A DNA stretch of 64,000 bases from Pontixanthobacter aestiaquae (GTDB lineage Bacteria > Pseudomonadota > Alphaproteobacteria > Sphingomonadales > Sphingomonadaceae): the NCBI RefSeq assembly GCF_009827455.1, contig NZ_WTYZ01000001.1, positions 1,435,001 to 1,499,000 on the forward strand, in the 5' to 3' direction. The number at the start of each line of letters is the position of its first letter. The first letter of the stretch is position 1. This document shows, one piece after another, positions 26,333 through 35,177 of the stretch. The notes below the pieces were generated by a model, which saw only the letters and a program-made list of their open reading frames with translations, was not told where the DNA came from and did no database searches. The position numbers and the translations under genes are program-made.

Positions 26333-26578
26333 ATGTCATGGGCAGATCAGATCGAACGGTTTTGGACCTTCGCCAGTGAGGCGAAGATCGTCGGGCTGTG
26401 GGGGTTGATGCTGATCGGCGTCGCAATATTTGCATTATTTGCCGAGAAACGTCGGAACAAGGTCGCCAGAATAGATCGGATCGGCTGGGTCCCATGGACT
26501 GGCGTATTTATGTTCAGCGCCATGATTGGCGCAGGGTTAATTGCTCTGGCCGTCAAAGGCATCTTTAGTGGTGAATAG
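26333..26578 (+). CDS. Small two-span membrane protein
   Basis: 81 residues from the ATG at 26333 (26321 is an in-frame alternative, MARAMSWADQ). Two hydrophobic segments are visible (GLWGLMLIGVAIFALFAE and WTGVFMFSAMIGAGLIALAVK) separated by a basic loop (KRRNKVARIDR). No domain was recognised. The longer upstream extension in this frame is antisense to the EamA gene and unlikely. It converges on cpaF with a 23-base gap. Confidence 0.55.
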   Translation: MSWADQIERFWTFASEAKIVGLWGLMLIGVAIFALFAEKRRNKVARIDRIGWVPWTGVFMFSAMIGAGLIALAVKGIFSGE

Positions 26579-26601
26579 GCTCTAATAGCCTTGCTGCTGA
26601 A

Positions 26602-28143
26602 TTAGAGACACGCTTCCAAATACGCTTGGTCGAAACCAAACTGACGCGATTTCTCGAGCGTATAAGGGCGTAGGCCCGACGCCCGATACTCGCCGATGAT
26701 CTTGCCGTCATCGTCCTCGTCCAGATATTCGAACTTGAACAATTCCTGCGTCACGATCACGTCGCCTTCCATACCGATTACCTCGGTAATGTTGGTGGTA
26801 CGGCGCGAACCGTCGCGCAGACGTTTCACCTGCACAATAATATCGACCGACTCCGCAATCTGGCGCGAAATGGCTTCTTTCGGGATTTTGATGTCACCCA
26901 TCAGGATCATATTTTCCATACGTCCAAGACATTCGCGCGGAGAGTTGGCGTGCAGCGTACACATGGAGCCATCGTGGCCGGTGTTCATTGCAGCGAGAAG
27001 GTCAAAACACTCCGCCCCGCGAATCTCACCCAGGATAATGCGGTCAGGACGCATACGCAGGGCGTTCTTAACGAGGTCGCCAATGGTAATCGCGCCTTGG
27101 CCTTCAAGGTTCGGCGGGCGAGTTTCCAGCGGCAGCCAGTGCGGCTGTTGCAGACGAAGTTCGGCGGCATCCTCAATCGTCAGAACACGCTCGCCGGGAT
27201 CAATCATCTTCGACAAGGCGTTGAGCATGGTTGTTTTACCAGAGCCCGTACCGCCCGAGATAACGACATTCATCCGGCACGCACCCGCGATTTTCAGCGC
27301 GGTGGCCATCTTGTCGCTCATCGAGCCAAATTCTTTGAGCATATCGATCGTAATCGGCTTCTCGGAGAATTTACGAATGGATAACGCGGTGCCTTTGAGT
27401 GACAACGGCGGAACGATGACGTTCACACGCGAACCGTCTTTCAATCGGGCATCGGCGAGCGGTGTGGTTTGGTCGACGCGGCGGCCGACTTGGTTCACGA
27501 TGCGCTGAGCGATCTGGAACAGGTGGTTTTCATCGCGGAAACGGATTGGTGCCTGCACCAGTTTACCGCCTTTTTCGATGTAGGTCTGCTCAGGGCCATT
27601 GACCATGATATCCGAGATGTCAGGGTCGTTCAGCAGTTCTTCCAGCGGCCCAAAACCGAGCAATTCGTCAATCAGAACCTTCTCGAGAGCGAACTGTTCA
27701 CGGCGGTTGAGCGTGACTTTGAGTTCGGCCAGCACTTCCATGATGATCGGGCGGAATTCTTCGGAGAGTTCTTCCTTGGTCAGCGTTGCCGCCGCTTCGG
27801 GGTCAACTCGTTCGAGCAGGCGTGGAAGCACTTGCTCCTTGATTTTGTGAACGCTGGCTTCAAAACCGCCAACTTCTGCATTGCCTTCCATGACCGCATT
27901 GGCGCGGTCGGCCAGACGAGTCATCGCATCGTTTTTGCTGGGTTGCGCGCTGGATACCGCTTCGGCGGGCGCGGTAGGATCCTCACCCGGCAAAGGAGGG
28001 AATTGCTCACCGCCGGGAGGAGGAACATCGTCCCTTTTGGGGGCTGCTTTATCGCCGCCCTTCATCGGGCGTGCTACGCCGAAAGAGGGACGTGCGCCGG
28101 ATTTCATCCCGCTGGGTCCATTCTTACGTCCGAAAGCGCTCAT
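26602..28143 (-). CDS. cpaF: CpaF/TadA-type secretion ATPase, stand-alone
   Basis: 513 residues. A proline-rich, probably flexible N-terminal tail (about 1-75) precedes the CpaF core: the FGPLEELLNDPDISDIMVNG region, Walker A GGTGSGKT at 297-304, the Asp box LTIEDAAEL, Walker B RPDRIILGEIRG, and the His box THANSPRE-like TLHANSPREC. It is the hexameric cytoplasmic ATPase of Tad/Flp pili. No other tad genes (cpaB, C, D, E or pilin) are adjacent; it is followed by the glycan cluster. It may serve an unlinked Tad system or a variant secretion machine. Confidence 0.93.
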   Translation of the reverse strand: MSAFGRKNGPSGMKSGARPSFGVARPMKGGDKAAPKRDDVPPPGGEQFPPLPGEDPTAPAEAVSSAQPSKNDAMTRLADRANAVMEGNAEVGGFEASVHKIKEQVLPRLLERVDPEAAATLTKEELSEEFRPIIMEVLAELKVTLNRREQFALEKVLIDELLGFGPLEELLNDPDISDIMVNGPEQTYIEKGGKLVQAPIRFRDENHLFQIAQRIVNQVGRRVDQTTPLADARLKDGSRVNVIVPPLSLKGTALSIRKFSEKPITIDMLKEFGSMSDKMATALKIAGACRMNVVISGGTGSGKTTMLNALSKMIDPGERVLTIEDAAELRLQQPHWLPLETRPPNLEGQGAITIGDLVKNALRMRPDRIILGEIRGAECFDLLAAMNTGHDGSMCTLHANSPRECLGRMENMILMGDIKIPKEAISRQIAESVDIIVQVKRLRDGSRRTTNITEVIGMEGDVIVTQELFKFEYLDEDDDGKIIGEYRASGLRPYTLEKSRQFGFDQAYLEACL

Positions 28144-28295
28144 CGTGGCGTCCCCTATTTGTGACTTCCCGGTTACGGAGCATCACCAAAAACATTAATC
28201 ACTGCTGGGCGTAGATACCCAAGCGTTTGTCATCAGAAATGGTGAATAGGTTAGAAACCTTATTTTTCTCTAAAGGTTCGGAAGTGTTTTTGCGG

Positions 28296-29207
28296 TTAGC
28301 TGCCAGCGCGGCCCAGAATATATTCTGCACGTCCCAAACAGGCAGCAAGCCGGGTCATGTTGACGGCAGCAAGCCGGTCTGCGCCAAATAGCCAGCCCAA
28401 CCCGCTGATTATGGCAAGAACAGGGATCTCAACGGGCAAAAGCAGATTGCGCGCAAAGCTGCGATTTCCCTGCGCCGCCGCGCCGCGGCCCAGCCTCTGG
28501 TAGCGTTTGAAAATGAACTCTTTGGTCATTTCCTGTGGCTGGATCTGGTGATGAACGAGCGCACTGGGCACGAAACGAACCCCGGCACCCTTTCGTTCAA
28601 GCCGGTGCGCCATTTCAGTGTCCTGTCCGCCGGTAGGTTTTACGCCTGCTCTAAGATTTGTCCGTTCCTCATCAAACCGTAATCCTTCGAGTGCTGTCCG
28701 CCTGATCGCCCAATTGCCGCCCTTGGCAAACCGGGGAGGGCAGGGGCCTTCTGCGAGCGACAGTGGCGTACAACCGCAGCATTTGCCGATATTCGTTAAA
28801 TGAACCAGCCAATCGGGTGCGCTAGCCAGAAATTCCGGGCGAATTTGCCCGAGGAAAGCGCCGGTGTCAGGATTGTGAGCGGCCGCATCGCGATAGGCTT
28901 CTAACCAGCCGTTAGCCGGAAGAATATCGTCGTCGATGAAGACCAGCAAGGAACCGTTGGCACGCTCCATCGCGGTGTTAAGTGCGTAGGACTTGCCGGG
29001 CCGGGGCTCATGGACAACCGTTGCGTTTCGCCCTTTGGAAAAGTCCTGCATAAGGTCGGGGGTTTTGTCAGTGCTGGCGTTGTCGGCGAAAATGAATTCA
29101 ATGTCGTCATAACTGGCAGCAACCTCTGTGAGCTTTTCAAAGACCGGCGGGAGTGTGTCCGCACCATCTTTGCTGGCAATAATGATCGAAATTGTGGGGC
29201 TCGCCAT
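28296..29207 (-). CDS. Glycosyltransferase, GT2 family
   Basis: 303 residues from ATG 29207, just after the stop of the preceding gene (TAA A ATG). It has a GT-A fold: TISIIIASKDGADTLP at the start, FADNASTD, a DxD-like LLVFIDDDI near residue 90 that binds the sugar-nucleotide metal, and TGGQDTEMAHRLERKG near 200. Hydrophobic segments near the C-terminus suggest membrane association. It makes an inverting transfer of a sugar, identity unknown. It is the last gene of the glycan operon (minus strand) and follows another GT2 gene. Confidence 0.88.
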   Translation of the reverse strand: MASPTISIIIASKDGADTLPPVFEKLTEVAASYDDIEFIFADNASTDKTPDLMQDFSKGRNATVVHEPRPGKSYALNTAMERANGSLLVFIDDDILPANGWLEAYRDAAAHNPDTGAFLGQIRPEFLASAPDWLVHLTNIGKCCGCTPLSLAEGPCPPRFAKGGNWAIRRTALEGLRFDEERTNLRAGVKPTGGQDTEMAHRLERKGAGVRFVPSALVHHQIQPQEMTKEFIFKRYQRLGRGAAAQGNRSFARNLLLPVEIPVLAIISGLGWLFGADRLAAVNMTRLAACLGRAEYILGRAGS

Positions 29208-29208
29208 T

Positions 29209-30117
29209 TTAATAGCGCCCGGTGAAACGGCCAGTTGCCGCTGCATAGGTACATCCGGCGGTCCAAATTGCTGTTCCGGCAACAATGCCGGGCAAATAGC
29301 GAATTGCAGTCATAAATTGGCCGCCGCTAAGGATGCGCTTTAGGATGAGGCCGCATTTTGCGACGCCGAGCAGAGGCGAAAGCGGCCAGAACCTAACAGC
29401 TCTATGGCCGGGCATATCGGCAGTCATACGTACTTTGGCGAAATGGCGACCTTGATTCAAAAGATGCTTGGAGAAATGCGGGAAACCGTCAAGGTTGAAA
29501 TGGCCAACCTGCATCTTGGGTTGGAATATTTGCCTCTTTCCGGAGCCGCGGAGCAAATGAAACAGCATTGTATCCTGACCTGCCCGAAAGTTTTCTGGGA
29601 AATAGCCTACCGTTTCAAGATCACGAGTCCGTACTGCCAAGTTACAGGATGCTCCGCCGCGTTGCTCCCCGAACGGCCTCCAGGGTGCTTGCTCGGAAAA
29701 CTCGCAATGCCAAACCGACATTCCCCAGTAGCCGCCCGGTTGGGCAATGCCAATTGATCCGACAATGAATGCGTTGTCGTTTGCCGAGAGGCTGATTGCC
29801 GCCTGTTCGACCCAATCGGTAGCGGGAACAGTATCACAGTCACAAAAGGCGATCGCATCGGTCCGGACCAGCTTGGCGGCCCGATTGCGCGCTGCACCGG
29901 CAAATAACCGCTCTTCGGAATGGAGCGCGGTGACTTCCGGAAACTCTTCCTTGAGCCAGTCTGTTGGATCTTCGGAGCCGCTATGGCTTACATAGATTGC
30001 TTCAGGCTGTTGTGTACCAGCGCGAAGGCCATCAAGCACCGCGCGCAAAAAGGGCGTTGGTCCATAAGCGGGTATGACAATCGATATCGAAGGAAGATCA
30101 GGCATCGGCTTGGCCAT
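29209..30117 (-). CDS. Glycosyltransferase, GT2 family
   Basis: 302 residues. It opens SISIVIPAYGPTPFLRAVL, followed by YVSHSGSEDPTDW, the metal-site CDCDTVPATDW and an FRAGQDTMLFHLL acceptor-side motif. It is a predicted inverting GT-A glycosyltransferase. The C-terminal stretch (LPGIVAGTAIWTAGCTYAAATG) is hydrophobic, suggesting attachment to the inner membrane. It overlaps the sulfotransferase by 20 bases, so the two are translationally linked. Donor and acceptor are unknown. Confidence 0.88.
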   Translation of the reverse strand: MAKPMPDLPSISIVIPAYGPTPFLRAVLDGLRAGTQQPEAIYVSHSGSEDPTDWLKEEFPEVTALHSEERLFAGAARNRAAKLVRTDAIAFCDCDTVPATDWVEQAAISLSANDNAFIVGSIGIAQPGGYWGMSVWHCEFSEQAPWRPFGEQRGGASCNLAVRTRDLETVGYFPENFRAGQDTMLFHLLRGSGKRQIFQPKMQVGHFNLDGFPHFSKHLLNQGRHFAKVRMTADMPGHRAVRFWPLSPLLGVAKCGLILKRILSGGQFMTAIRYLPGIVAGTAIWTAGCTYAAATGRFTGRY

Positions 30118-31066
30118 ATTGGATTTCTGGATGGCCCTGAAGACAGTTGGCCGGCTTATCCGGAGCCGGCTGTTTCCAATGACTGAGGTCCCGTTCGAGC
30201 AAGCGTTCTACCCATTCGATATCACTGCGATGCCTGTTCAAAAGTAACTGCCTTGTTTCGCGGTCAAGCGGTGCGTTTTTCGAACTGGTAGTGCTCATTT
30301 TCTTGAGATAGCCGCGTATGCGCCGCCGTGTTGCGGCGCTAAACAGCGGTTTGGTGAAGCGGCCGAGCCATGCGGGTGGATAGTATGCAAGATTAAGGAT
30401 GAAACGCGATCTTACCGCTTTTGGACCGTTCTTTGCCTGAAAGTCGGTATTTTCGGCGCAAGAACTATCGATCCCGAGCCAGTCATAGATGTCACGAAGG
30501 CTTTGCATCGGGTGATCCTTCAGGTCATCTAGCAAAATTATATGAACATTCTCGCGGCCGAACGCTTCGATGTAACGTGATACGTTATGTTCAAAAGCGT
30601 AAACGCGTGAATATAAGAGATTCTCTGGAATGCCCCTCCGCCGAGGTTCCAGGGTTTGGAAGCGCGCGTTTTCTGCCGCCAGCGACTCTTCCAAAGTGAG
30701 CACCGTTTCTACGCCTGTGTAGCGCAGTTGATGATACATTGAATGCGTTGCTTCTGCCGGGTTACGCAGGGCGATGATAATCTTGGCGTCTGGCGCGGCA
30801 GCCTTGATCTCCGCAGCGGCGCTGGGGCTGTAGAAATGGTGGGTGGAGCCATCGAGCGCGTATTTTTCGCTCTTCCAACCATCATAAAACGACAGATAGT
30901 CGCGCTCTGGCAGTTCGCCCCCCATACTCAGACCCTTACGGAAAAAGATTGGTTCCTTCACTTCAGACCCAAAGATTGCTGGATGCTGGGCAAGCCAGTC
31001 ATACAGCGAAGTCGTGCCGCATTTGGGCGCGCCAGCGAGAAACAGGTTTGGATATCGGCCGGTCAT
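30098..31066 (-). CDS. Sulfotransferase
   Basis: 322 residues. The PAPS-binding loop GAPKCGTTSLYDWL lies at residues 11-24; the 3'-phosphate motif ALRNPAEATHSMY lies near 97-109. This is the standard pattern of carbohydrate-type sulfotransferases, which move sulfate from PAPS to a sugar hydroxyl or amine. Position between a glycosyltransferase and a flippase indicates a sulfated surface polysaccharide or glycolipid. It overlaps both neighbours slightly. The acceptor sugar is not determined. Synthesis of PAPS must come from genes outside the window. Confidence 0.9.
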   Translation of the reverse strand: MTGRYPNLFLAGAPKCGTTSLYDWLAQHPAIFGSEVKEPIFFRKGLSMGGELPERDYLSFYDGWKSEKYALDGSTHHFYSPSAAAEIKAAAPDAKIIIALRNPAEATHSMYHQLRYTGVETVLTLEESLAAENARFQTLEPRRRGIPENLLYSRVYAFEHNVSRYIEAFGRENVHIILLDDLKDHPMQSLRDIYDWLGIDSSCAENTDFQAKNGPKAVRSRFILNLAYYPPAWLGRFTKPLFSAATRRRIRGYLKKMSTTSSKNAPLDRETRQLLLNRHRSDIEWVERLLERDLSHWKQPAPDKPANCLQGHPEIQYGQADA

Positions 31067-32412
31067 GCGTTGTTCCGCCCGGAGGGAGTGATGCGAGCTA
31101 CAAATTGCAGGAGTGACGGATCAAAACCAAGTAGGCGCTTCACGGCAACAAGCGAAACAACGTTCCACACGATCATGCCGGTCGCTACCGCTATCGCAGC
31201 GCCCATGGAGCCTTGGCTAGGTATGAAAGCAAAACCGGTAGCGAGCGCTACAGCCAATCCGGCAATTTTGGCAACTGTTGCAATTCGTGTGTGACCGGTC
31301 ATGGTCATTAAATACCCAACGGGGCCGCAACCCGTGTTGAAAATCTGCGCCGCGCCTACAATCCAAAGCAAAGGCGCCACAGAAGCAAACTCTGTACCAA
31401 ACACCCTCAATATCCACGGACCGAAGCCTGCGAAAACCAACGTCGCGCCTATGGTGAGTACAGAGGTCGTGAGGGTATATGTGCGTGTCACCGATATCAG
31501 TCGCGGCAATTGATCAGACTTCCATAGTTCGGACACGCGCGGCGCGTATCGCATCGCCGCTGCTGTAGCGGGTAACGCCATAATCGGGGCTAACCGCGCA
31601 ATCGGTTGATAAAGGCCAGCCTGCTCTGGCGTAGCAAAAACGGCTAACATTACAGTCGCGAACTGTGCCTGAAGAACCGCCAAGAGCGAAAGGCCAAAAA
31701 ACGGTGTCGCTTTGGCCAACCATTTTGAATGTGAACTGGTGGTTCCGGGAGAGCTTGCGCCATGCTGACCAAGATATCGCTTCACCAAGATTGCTGCGGC
31801 GATCACTGCGCAAAGGCCTGCAAGTGCAAGCATAAGCAAGAATGATTGTGCCGTCAGTTCGTGTGCCGCCAGTACAGAAATACCCACTATGCCGATCGTT
31901 AGGGCCGGGCGCAGAATTTCCCCTGGCCACTGCGCTGCAGCAACATCGCCAAAGCCTTGCGTCATACCTCGAAACAATTTGAGCAGAGCTACTGCTGGAA
32001 TGATCAAAGTACTAATCAAAATGACAGAGCGATAATCGCCCAAGAAATTGCTGATTGCGGCGATTATTGTCCCCAAAGCCACCGACAGAAAAATGACTGC
32101 GCCCAATGCATGCCGAGTGAAGGAAGGTAGCAAATACTGCTTGCCGCTGGACAGCCACCCTGCGATTTCGCGTGTTGCAAGAGTGCTGTAACCAAACACC
32201 GCGATGATGGCGCAAATTTGCGCGACCGAAAGAGCGACGGCGACCAACCCATAGCCTTCTGTACCCAGCAGGCGAGCGACCAGTACTGCTTGCGCGAAGG
32301 AGAGCACGAGGCCGGTGACTTGTATGAAAACACTGGTAATTGATCCGCGCGCAATCGGGCCGGAGACCAGCGCTGCTCCTTGACGTGTAAAGTTCCGGAT
32401 GGCCGCGTTCAT
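31063..32412 (-). CDS. Oligosaccharide flippase (Wzx/MATE-like)
   Basis: 449 residues from ATG 32412; longer in-frame extensions overlap the preceding gene and are less likely. About 12-14 hydrophobic spans, beginning GSITSVFIQVTGLVLSFAQAVLVARLLGTEGYGLVAVALS, the classic opening of polysaccharide flippases. Wzx-type proteins move undecaprenyl-linked oligosaccharides from the cytoplasm to the periplasm. It overlaps the sulfotransferase by four bases, suggesting sulfation occurs on the repeating unit before or near flipping. A Wzy polymerase is not seen in the window. Confidence 0.9.
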   Translation of the reverse strand: MNAAIRNFTRQGAALVSGPIARGSITSVFIQVTGLVLSFAQAVLVARLLGTEGYGLVAVALSVAQICAIIAVFGYSTLATREIAGWLSSGKQYLLPSFTRHALGAVIFLSVALGTIIAAISNFLGDYRSVILISTLIIPAVALLKLFRGMTQGFGDVAAAQWPGEILRPALTIGIVGISVLAAHELTAQSFLLMLALAGLCAVIAAAILVKRYLGQHGASSPGTTSSHSKWLAKATPFFGLSLLAVLQAQFATVMLAVFATPEQAGLYQPIARLAPIMALPATAAAMRYAPRVSELWKSDQLPRLISVTRTYTLTTSVLTIGATLVFAGFGPWILRVFGTEFASVAPLLWIVGAAQIFNTGCGPVGYLMTMTGHTRIATVAKIAGLAVALATGFAFIPSQGSMGAAIAVATGMIVWNVVSLVAVKRLLGFDPSLLQFVARITPSGRNNA

Positions 32413-33530
32413 TGGCCCGCTCCGGCTAGGGATAGAATATCGCGAGCGACACGGTCCCAGGTGAAGAAAGCACGGGCCTTGCTCTGGGCTTTGTAGCAAA
32501 ATGCGCGCCGTTGCTCAGTGGTTAGCTTTGCCGTCTGCGAAATCGCTGCAACCCACGCCTTTGCGTCACCTACAGCAAGCAAATAACCCGTTTCTCCATG
32601 GATGACTGCATCGCGGATTCCTCCGTGATCGGCGGCCAACACGATTCCCCCCGCTGAGGCTGCCTCAGGGGCTACTAGCCCGAAGCCTTCATATTCGCCA
32701 TTGGTTGGCTCGATATTCGGCATAATGACGCATAATGCATCGCGGTAGGCTGCTCTCAGTTCATCTGGAGACAGAACGCCGAGCATGTCGACGCGCTGAT
32801 CGTCCAACACGAATGCTTCGCTCGCATCCCAGCCCGTGCCCGCGATCTGCAGTCGAATACTGGCGGGCAAATTTGGCAACACTTCCCGAGCGAACCAACC
32901 ACAGCCTTTGCGATTGACCAACCGGCCCGCGAACAGGATGTGACCGTTGTGTTTTCCGCTAACCTCGATTTCTGTGTGGTCTGTCCCCAGGGGAACAAGC
33001 TTTGCGGTTTTCCACCCTGTTTCGCTTGCTACCTCCGCTGTGGCCCGGGAATTGGCAACAATCGTCGCGTGGCTCAGCACGCGTGATCCGATCTTTAGAT
33101 AGGCACCATAAAGCTTGGCTTTGATAGTTCCGCGCCGATGGTATGCAACGTCCGTCCCATGGGCTGCAATCATGATTTTTGGGCTGCCCTTTCTCAATAT
33201 GCTGATTAACGCAAGGGGCCATATGGCCATATCGCCAAGCAAAAGAGTCTTGGGTGCAGCTGTTCGTGCAAGATAGCGCTTGAGCACTAAAAACGGGAAA
33301 AACAGCAAACTGGTGACCGATGGCGGCATACCATTGTCGCGGCCAGGCAATGCGACCAAATCAATCGGCTGTATTGCCTCGAGATGTTCGGCCAGCTTGT
33401 GTGACCATGTTTCCATCCCGCCCATCGCTGGCGCCCATTTGCGCGTGACAAACAGAAAGTCTGCTGCCCGGTCCGCCGAGGAAGTCTCGTTGTGCGATGG
33501 CGTACGAAAGGCGGGATCGTGAGCTGACAT
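32409..33530 (-). CDS. Glycosyltransferase, GT4 family
   Basis: 373 residues from ATG 33530, which follows the GT39 stop directly (TGA C ATG). The GT-B fold shows N-terminal FVTRKWAPAMGGMETWSHKLAEHL, mid-protein FAGRLVNRKGCGWFAREVLP and LQIAGTGWD, and the nucleotide-sugar EX7E-type segment PTNGEYEGFGLVAPEAASAG. It is a retaining transferase, probably cytoplasmic at the inner-membrane face, using a nucleotide sugar. Order in the operon places it between the GT39 and the flippase. Confidence 0.9.
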   Translation of the reverse strand: MSAHDPAFRTPSHNETSSADRAADFLFVTRKWAPAMGGMETWSHKLAEHLEAIQPIDLVALPGRDNGMPPSVTSLLFFPFLVLKRYLARTAAPKTLLLGDMAIWPLALISILRKGSPKIMIAAHGTDVAYHRRGTIKAKLYGAYLKIGSRVLSHATIVANSRATAEVASETGWKTAKLVPLGTDHTEIEVSGKHNGHILFAGRLVNRKGCGWFAREVLPNLPASIRLQIAGTGWDASEAFVLDDQRVDMLGVLSPDELRAAYRDALCVIMPNIEPTNGEYEGFGLVAPEAASAGGIVLAADHGGIRDAVIHGETGYLLAVGDAKAWVAAISQTAKLTTEQRRAFCYKAQSKARAFFTWDRVARDILSLAGAGQ

Positions 33531-33531
33531 G

Positions 33532-35175
33532 TCAGTAATTCGTGAACAATTGGCCGGTCGGGAAGGGCGTTGCCGGTATAGGCAAAGCATCACCCCACCG
33601 TAATGTGGATGTCTTAGTATTGGGGCCGATTTCGATTGCATCCCGCCCCAGAACAACGACCGAGCCTGCGGCATGTTTAACGCCGTCAAGCGTTATGTCG
33701 CCCCCTTCTACGGTATAGCGTCCTGGAACCGCCAGAACGATGCTTCGCACTGTATCGGATGGCTCAATGTGCTTTCCAGCCACAAACACGCGGCCCCAAT
33801 GCTGAATGTAGTTTCCTTGCAAGGCGGCTGCATCTTCAGGAAGCAATGCCGCTTCATCGCCGGGAACAGGCTCGAGAACCTCCAGCGCGTAACCTTGCCG
33901 AAACAGAAACGGCGTGGGCGCGCTCTTCATGGCTTCGGTGTAAACCAGTTCGCCGCGACGATGATAATTTTCTAGCGCCCAACCAGAGGCAAAATGCGGA
34001 ACCGCGCGAGGAAAATCAGGACGGAAGGCTATGTCGTCGATGTACCGCACCGGCTCGGGAAAGATTTCAGAAATACCCGATTGCACGATGCGTTGGCGGT
34101 CGAGCATATCGCGCTCCTCTGCAACACTTAGTATCAGCGCATTTAGGACAATTCCCCCCAGTACAATCCTTGCGCCGTATCGTTCGACAATCGGCTGCAC
34201 GCCGAGCGCCGCCACAATCGCGACAGGAGGCAGGATAAACGCATAATAATACGGATAGGCGTTGCGATAGATGATGATTGAGGCGAGCGGCAGTACAAGG
34301 CCAAGCACCAGCCAGAAAGGCATGCGGCAATTACCTGTCGTAGTTTTGATGAACGCTAAGACCACGAAGCCTGTCAATATCGGTGCGATTGCCAGTTGCG
34401 TGATAAAATGGTGGCCTTGCGGAAAGACTCCTGCGCTGAACATACGATTTGCCGATGATCTGGCCAAGCCTTTGATCGATTGAGTGATTTCTGCCGGCGC
34501 GAGCGCAAATGCCGCCATTGCCACTGCCAAGCCCAAAAGCAGCATACCTGTTACCGCTCTAATCCCGATCTTGCCCCGCCACCGCCACGCCGCCGCCGCA
34601 ATCAGAGCGGGTGCATAAAGCACACTCTTGATAGTCGCGATTGCCGCAATGCCGCAAAGCGCGGCTGCCGCACCGACCCAGATAATGGAACGTGATCGGG
34701 TTATCAGAATCCACAATGCCCCGGTAAGCAGCGCTGCTGCTATCATGTCGGCGCGTAGAGCAAAGGCATGCATAAACACATTGCCGCCACCAGCAAAGGC
34801 CAAAGCCGCCAAGGCTGCCGATTGTTCATCAGCAAAACGGCGCGCGATGTCGTAAATGGCGAGGCAGGTGACCACAGCGAATGGCAGGATCAGGATCCGT
34901 GTGAGTAGGATGTGATCTATCGGTGATCCGGGCAGGGAAGGCACCAAGCTAAACAGGTAGACATGGGGCGTTTGCAACCATTGTACTGGTTCGCCGCGCA
35001 GGCTCGCGTGGATCTGGCTGAAGTGGAAAAATTCGTCCCAGTTTACGCTTTTGGCGAATAGGAGTTCGATCTGAAGTGCCACGAGCAAAGCTGCTGCAAA
35101 CAGTGTTAGCTTTCCGCTCAAAGCCGTTACTGGTGGCTTTGCCAATGTATCGAATGTTGGGGCGTGACTTGCCAT
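33532..35175 (-). CDS. GT39-type membrane glycosyltransferase (PMT/ArnT-like)
   Basis: 547 residues. The N-terminal two thirds carries about ten membrane spans; the first periplasmic loop has the acidic NWDEFFHFSQIH, the DE pair that defines C-type transferases using lipid-linked sugars. The C-terminal 150 residues are soluble and likely periplasmic, with YTVEGGDITLDG-like beta strands. Such enzymes use polyprenyl-phosphate sugar to modify a glycan or protein in the periplasm. The adjoining Dpm-like gene (35178-36185) would supply that donor. It starts two bases from the Dpm-like stop. Confidence 0.88.
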   Translation of the reverse strand: MASHAPTFDTLAKPPVTALSGKLTLFAAALLVALQIELLFAKSVNWDEFFHFSQIHASLRGEPVQWLQTPHVYLFSLVPSLPGSPIDHILLTRILILPFAVVTCLAIYDIARRFADEQSAALAALAFAGGGNVFMHAFALRADMIAAALLTGALWILITRSRSIIWVGAAAALCGIAAIATIKSVLYAPALIAAAAWRWRGKIGIRAVTGMLLLGLAVAMAAFALAPAEITQSIKGLARSSANRMFSAGVFPQGHHFITQLAIAPILTGFVVLAFIKTTTGNCRMPFWLVLGLVLPLASIIIYRNAYPYYYAFILPPVAIVAALGVQPIVERYGARIVLGGIVLNALILSVAEERDMLDRQRIVQSGISEIFPEPVRYIDDIAFRPDFPRAVPHFASGWALENYHRRGELVYTEAMKSAPTPFLFRQGYALEVLEPVPGDEAALLPEDAAALQGNYIQHWGRVFVAGKHIEPSDTVRSIVLAVPGRYTVEGGDITLDGVKHAAGSVVVLGRDAIEIGPNTKTSTLRWGDALPIPATPFPTGQLFTNY

Positions 35176-35177
35176 GC

